Below, piece after piece: positions 6,317-8,511 of a DNA stretch of 8,511 nt. The DNA lies in contig DOUW01000040.1 in NCBI GenBank assembly GCA_003520365.1, positions 386 to 8,896 on the forward strand, read 5' to 3'. The position numbers and the translations under genes are program-made. How positions within the stretch are numbered: position 1 is the first letter of the stretch; every line of letters starts with the position of its first letter. The stretch is from Massilia sp. Its GTDB lineage: Bacteria; Pseudomonadota; Gammaproteobacteria; Burkholderiales; Burkholderiaceae_D. The notes beneath the pieces are model-generated. The model had not been told where the DNA came from and made no database searches. It worked only from the letters and a program-made list of their open reading frames with translations.

Positions 6317-7522
6317 ATGGATTTGGTGTACAAAAACGAGAAGACACTGTTCGTGCTGATGCTGGTGCTCTCGCTCCTCGTCTGGGCCGGGCTGGTGCTG
6401 GGCCTCGGCTGGGCGGTGCTGAGCTATGCGCTGATGTTCTTCCTGTTCTACTGCTTCGCGCAGTCGGCGCTGATTTCCTATATCAAGGGCACCGGCGTGC
6501 GCATCACCGCCGAGCAGTTTCCCGACCTCGACCGCCAGATCCTGGCCTGCTGCGCCAAGCTGGGCCTGGAGCGCGAACCCGAGGCCTACCTGCTGCAGAT
6601 GGGCGGTTCGCTGAACGCCTTTGCCACCCGCTTCCTGGGGCGCGACTTCCTGGTGCTGTACACCGACGTGGTCGATGGCCTGCACGACAATCCGGACGCG
6701 CTGAATTTCTACATCGGCCACGAGATCGGCCACATCAAGCGCAAGCACCTGAGCTGGGCGACCGTGCTGCTGCCGGCCTCGATGCTGCCGCTGGTCGGCG
6801 CCGCCTATTCTCGCGCCCGCGAGTACACCTGCGACCGCCACGGCCTGGCGGCCTGCGAGCAAGCGATCAACGCCGAATTCGGCATGGCCGCGCTGGCGGC
6901 CGGCGGCAGGCGCTGGCGCACCATGAACAAGAGCGCATACATCGAGCAGTCGCGCGAGACCGAAGGCTTCTGGATGTCCTTCCATGAGCTGGTCGGCGAC
7001 TACCCCTGGCTGGTCAAGCGCATGGCCGCGGTGCGTGCCCTGGCCGCCGGGCAGGAAGTACAACAGCCGCGCCGCCACTGGCTGGCCGCGCTGATGGCCC
7101 TGTTCGTGCCGCGCATGGGTGCCGGCGGCGCAGGCGGCGTGGTGGTGCTGGCGGTGATGGCGGGTATCCTGGCGGCGGTCGGTATCCCGGCCTACCAGGC
7201 CTACCAGCAGAAGGCCGTGGTGGCCAGTGCCTATGCCGCCGGCCAGGGCGCCAGCGCCAAGGTCGAGGCCTATCTCGTCGAGCACGGCAGCATCCCGACC
7301 CTGGCCCAGGCCGGCGTGCAGGCCAGCGCCGGCGCTCCCGCCGTGCGCGAACTGGAAATCGACCCGAAGAACGCGACCCTGCGCGTGCTGACCAGCATCG
7401 AGACGAAACAGGGCGCCGGAGTGCTCGTGTTCGAGCCTTCGATGGACGAGGAGAAGAACATCTCCTGGGCCTGCAGCGCCGAAGGGATCATGCCGGATGC
7501 GCTGCCCGAAGATTGCCGCTAG
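6317..7522 (+). CDS. M48 zinc metallopeptidase with C-terminal pilin-like domain
   Basis: A membrane-bound metalloprotease of the HtpX/Ste24 family fused to a pilin-like tail, 401 aa. Two hydrophobic segments (10-31 and 33-52) come first. The zinc site HEIGH is at 135-139, and the third ligand is probably E169 in REYTCDRHG, with the conserved D173 four residues on. A further hydrophobic stretch spans 146-164. Residues ~274-296 (GILAAVGIPAYQAY) closely match the N-terminal helix of type IV pilins. Residues 380-401 resemble a pilin C-terminus, with Cys386 and Cys400 as the possible disulfide loop and a LPEDCR ending. The prepilin cleavage motif and Glu5 are missing, so it should not be processed like a pilin. 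The start is supported by GAAAGG at 6304-6309, seven bases upstream. It is divergent from the TonB receptor. HtpX-like proteases degrade damaged membrane proteins; the substrate here is unknown. Confidence 0.9.
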   Translation: MDLVYKNEKTLFVLMLVLSLLVWAGLVLGLGWAVLSYALMFFLFYCFAQSALISYIKGTGVRITAEQFPDLDRQILACCAKLGLEREPEAYLLQMGGSLNAFATRFLGRDFLVLYTDVVDGLHDNPDALNFYIGHEIGHIKRKHLSWATVLLPASMLPLVGAAYSRAREYTCDRHGLAACEQAINAEFGMAALAAGGRRWRTMNKSAYIEQSRETEGFWMSFHELVGDYPWLVKRMAAVRALAAGQEVQQPRRHWLAALMALFVPRMGAGGAGGVVVLAVMAGILAAVGIPAYQAYQQKAVVASAYAAGQGASAKVEAYLVEHGSIPTLAQAGVQASAGAPAVRELEIDPKNATLRVLTSIETKQGAGVLVFEPSMDEEKNISWACSAEGIMPDALPEDCR

Positions 7523-7551
7523 AGCACCTGAAAAACCTCATGGCGCTCTAG
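7519..7551. terminator. Candidate bidirectional terminator between convergent genes
   Basis: Seven-base arms CTAGAGC (7519-7525) and GCTCTAG (7545-7551), with two further CC/GG pairs inside after one mismatch, occupy most of the 36-base gap between the peptidase and the spermidine-synthase-like gene. The peptidase stop codon TAG (7520-7522) lies in the left arm. No T run follows on either strand, so it may act as a weak terminator or an mRNA-end stabiliser. Confidence 0.4.
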
Positions 7552-7558
7552 AACCCAG

Positions 7559-8338
7559 CTACTCTTGCTGGTCGCGCATCCACTCCTTCAAGCCGTTGAC
7601 CCAGTCCTTGGCCGGCAGGTTGTAGCGCCGTTTGATCTCGCCGGCGCGCTCGTAGAGCACCGAGAAATCGATCTCTGGTGCGTTCTTGAAGGCGAGGACG
7701 ACGATGTTCGCGTCGTGCACCTCGGGCAGCCATACCACGGCGTCGAACACCTCGCGCATCGCGTCCAGGTTCCTGTCGTAGCAGGAGATGTCGCCGAACA
7801 CGTTTGTGGTCATGATGCCGTCCCGGCCCAGGCAGTCGAAGCAGGCTTGATAGAACGCCGGCGTATCGAACACCGGCCCGCGCGCCTCCTCGTCGTACAG
7901 GTCGACCTGCAGCACGTCGACCTTGCCGTGGTTGGCCGGGTCGAGCACGAAGTCGAGGGCGTTCATCTCGCGCACCTGCAGGCGCGCGTCGTTCGGCGGC
8001 AGTTCGAACAGGGCGCGGCAGATCGCGATCACGTTCGGGTTCAGCTCGGCCGCCGTCACCTTCGCTTCGGGAAAGCGGCGATGGCAGAACTTGGTGAGCG
8101 CCGCGCTGCCCAGGCCCAGCTGCACGATGTGCCGCGGCGCGTCGAGAAACAGCATCCACGCCATCATCATCTGCACGTAGGTCAGCTCGATCGCATCCGG
8201 ACGCGCCAGGCGCATCGCGCCTTGCTCCCACGAGGTGCCCAGGTGCAGCGAGCGCACGCCGTCGAATTCGGTGATGGTGGCGGGAGGATGGCCCGGCTGG
8301 GCGAAACGGGGATCGAAAGGAGGGGGCTTGCTTGGCAT
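7559..8338 (-). CDS. Spermidine-synthase-like protein (methyltransferase fold), 259 aa
   Basis: It resembles the SpeE family, with a Rossmann nucleotide fold that in true members transfers an aminopropyl group from decarboxylated S-adenosylmethionine to putrescine. Visible landmarks: strand and loop IVQLGLGSAALTKFC at 71-85 in place of the usual GGGDG; acidic residue E98 in AELNPNV, which normally contacts the cofactor; the MNALDF region at 125-130; and VDLYDEEARGP at 145-155 where SpeE has its catalytic Asp loop (D146 aligned). An N-terminal beta segment (21-34) is also typical. Because the glycine motif and active-site loop differ, polyamine synthesis is doubtful; many such paralogs are of unknown function. 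The predicted protein is soluble and cytosolic. No clear Shine-Dalgarno precedes the ATG at 8338, but no better start lies nearby. It is convergent with the peptidase gene. Confidence 0.85.
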   Translation of the reverse strand: MPSKPPPFDPRFAQPGHPPATITEFDGVRSLHLGTSWEQGAMRLARPDAIELTYVQMMMAWMLFLDAPRHIVQLGLGSAALTKFCHRRFPEAKVTAAELNPNVIAICRALFELPPNDARLQVREMNALDFVLDPANHGKVDVLQVDLYDEEARGPVFDTPAFYQACFDCLGRDGIMTTNVFGDISCYDRNLDAMREVFDAVVWLPEVHDANIVVLAFKNAPEIDFSVLYERAGEIKRRYNLPAKDWVNGLKEWMRDQQE

Positions 8339-8393
8339 GGCGGGATCGGCGGTGATGAAGGCCGATCTTACCAGAGCCGCCGCCGACGGCGCG

Positions 8394-8511
<118 letters not shown>

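Noticed and set aside
6278..7285. 335-codon open frame on the minus strand opposite the M48 peptidase
   Set aside because: Shadow composition (Gly/His/Gln-rich) and no motifs; it would start across the promoter region of the true gene.

Overview
The window is high-GC proteobacterial chromosome. The overall style suggests a betaproteobacterium, possibly of the Oxalobacteraceae (Massilia/Duganella type). That placement is inferred from base composition, TonB-receptor and SbmA-type transporter content, and a betaproteobacterial-looking pilin tail. No rRNA, tRNA or marker gene is present to confirm it. I see no insertion sequence, CRISPR array, tRNA or rRNA.

Layout from left to right. (1) Positions 1-813, plus strand: the 3' part of a gene for a membrane-anchored protein of unknown function. 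(2) Positions 870-1343, plus strand: a small orphan gene of clearly lower GC. (3) Positions 1462-3384, minus strand: a fused permease/ATPase ABC transporter of the SbmA/BacA/YddA type, convergent with the orphan. (4) Positions 3385-3667: a spacer with inverted repeats and a candidate terminator. (5) Positions 3668-6109, minus strand: a complete TonB-dependent outer-membrane receptor. (6) Positions 6110-6316: a divergent, locally AT-rich regulatory region with unusually dense structure. (7) Positions 6317-7522, plus strand: an M48 (HtpX/Ste24-like) zinc metallopeptidase whose C-terminus looks like a type IV pilin. (8) Positions 7559-8338, minus strand: a spermidine-synthase-like methyltransferase-fold protein, convergent with the peptidase. 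(9) Positions 8394-8511, minus strand: the last 38 codons of a sensor histidine kinase.

How the genes may work together. The receptor (outer membrane) and the SbmA-type transporter (inner membrane) lie in the same direction and could form an uptake route for one substrate, such as a peptide or corrinoid-like compound. They are separated by 283 bases and a possible terminator, so this is only a hypothesis. The receptor and the peptidase are divergent and share one regulatory region. The other genes look like ordinary unlinked housekeeping or accessory genes.

The most interesting points are the peptidase-pilin fusion, the predicted hairpin that pairs the receptor's ribosome binding site with an upstream complement, and the palindrome shared by two candidate divergent promoters. 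All structural and promoter calls were made by eye and have not been folded or tested computationally.
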